Shown piece after piece: positions 63,667 to 64,000 of a DNA stretch of 64,000 nucleotides; within the stretch, counting starts at the first letter, position 1, and every line of letters begins with the position of its first letter. The stretch covers positions 62,001 to 126,000 of the forward strand of contig JBFEKH010000001.1 in the NCBI GenBank assembly GCA_041552775.1, read 5' to 3'. The stretch is from Allopontixanthobacter sp041552775 (lineage in GTDB: Bacteria > Pseudomonadota > Alphaproteobacteria > Sphingomonadales > Sphingomonadaceae). Both the position numbers and the translations under genes were made by a program. The notes under the pieces are model-generated. The model did not search any database. It saw only the letters and a list, made by a program, of their open reading frames with translations, and was not told the origin of the DNA.

Positions 63667-63690
63667 GACTGCGGTGCCGACTGCGGCGCC
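63667..63690 (-). repeat. Tandem 12-base duplication before guaB
   Basis: GACTGCGGTGCC is followed directly by GACTGCGGCGCC, one base different. It lies 20 bases before the preferred guaB start. It is either a leader feature or a small in-frame duplication if the longer start is used. Confidence 0.6.
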
Positions 63691-63787
63691 CGGGGTAATC
63701 TGTGGCGGCTCATGTAACCGCAGTTTGTGACAACCGCTAGGGGGCTATGCCGCAATGCAGCGAATTATCCGCGATTGCAGGTGCCCG

Positions 63788-64000
63788 CTACGGCGAAGGC
63801 GATCGCAGGGGCGGGGTTGGATAGGCACTGCTATCAGCGAAGAAGAGGACCATATCGAGGTGCAGCAACAAATCCTGCGCCGCCCCGCCCAATTCGATAC
63901 CCTCGATCTGGTCGGACGGCTGGTGATATCGGGCGACGATGTAGGGATCCAGCGCCGAGCGGTCGGCGAAAGCACTCGATACCATCAGCGTCGGCACATC
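63788..64000 (-). CDS. M28 family metallopeptidase (only C-terminus in window)
   Basis: The last 70 codons run in from the right edge. The segment ARYHQPSDQIEG carries the His that binds the second zinc in M28 peptidases, followed by the closing helix LLLHLDMVLFFAD. The protein ends in a short Pro/Ser tail. Its start, signal and exact group are outside the window. A 140-base gap to guaB follows. Confidence 0.8.
   Translation of the reverse strand, partial: DVPTLMVSSAFADRSALDPYIVARYHQPSDQIEGIELGGAAQDLLLHLDMVLFFADSSAYPTPPLRSPSP

Noticed and set aside
61605..63698. 697-codon open frame antisense to rsmB and guaB
   Set aside because: It mirrors the codon structure of two well-conserved genes, contains no recognisable domain, and such long antisense frames are expected at this GC content.

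Overview
The window is a gene-dense stretch of alphaproteobacterial chromosome, about 62% GC by eye. It most resembles the Sphingomonadales, probably an Erythrobacteraceae-like organism. That placement is inferred from the exosortase A (XrtA) locus architecture, the protein families and EcfG-type promoter usage, not from a database search. I see no rRNA, tRNA, CRISPR array, insertion sequence or prophage. Every gap is under about 300 bases except the 36807-37513 interval, which holds a broken gene and repeats.

Left flank (1-5000): a truncated SDR oxidoreductase; then sdhB, a PaaI-type thioesterase and zapE in one run; a pirin; and on the opposite strand an RpfF-like DSF (diffusible signal factor) synthase with both catalytic glutamates.

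Centre-left (5131-23885): a complete XrtA/PEP-CTERM-type exopolysaccharide locus. A minus-strand run encodes an export lipoprotein, a Wzz-like chain length determinant, a tyrosine autokinase, an outer-membrane protein, an AAA ATPase, a polysaccharide deacetylase, a FemAB-like protein, a glycosyltransferase, an exosortase-EpsI fusion and an asparagine synthase-like amidotransferase. Many of these genes are coupled by ATGA-type overlaps. Beside it lies a sub-cluster built around a carrier protein: PLP decarboxylase, AMP-forming ligase, then divergently a GNAT/FemAB-like transferase, the acyl carrier protein and two alpha/beta-hydrolase-like proteins. I read this sub-cluster as an uncharacterised carrier-bound amine or acyl pathway serving the surface polysaccharide. 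No PEP-CTERM substrate is encoded in the window.

Middle (23882-35669): housekeeping genes. These are an RlmD/TrmA-type RNA methyltransferase, NAD(P)HX repair, a small lipoprotein, ilvD, an N-formylglutamate amidohydrolase-like protein, ispE, ETF-ubiquinone oxidoreductase, a degenerate uracil-DNA-glycosylase-like protein, a soluble lytic transglycosylase, moaB and a DUF4304-like protein.

Right-middle (35721-47024): a PA0069-type radical SAM protein; a GIY-YIG nuclease pseudogene with one internal stop, bracketed by inverted REP-like repeats; a second REP element made of two hairpins; a DUF1330 protein and acyl-CoA synthetase; dnaE; small envelope and redox proteins; and lolD/lolC.

Right (47323-64000): purF, an SDR and a PilZ protein; a serine hydrolase; cfa with a photolyase under a textbook EcfG (general stress) promoter; PAP2 phosphatase; a DUF457 membrane protein; korAB; an HSL-type esterase and rppH; a TPR protein; rsmB; guaB; and the 3' end of an M28 peptidase. 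Long antisense reading frames opposite real genes were left out as GC-driven shadows.
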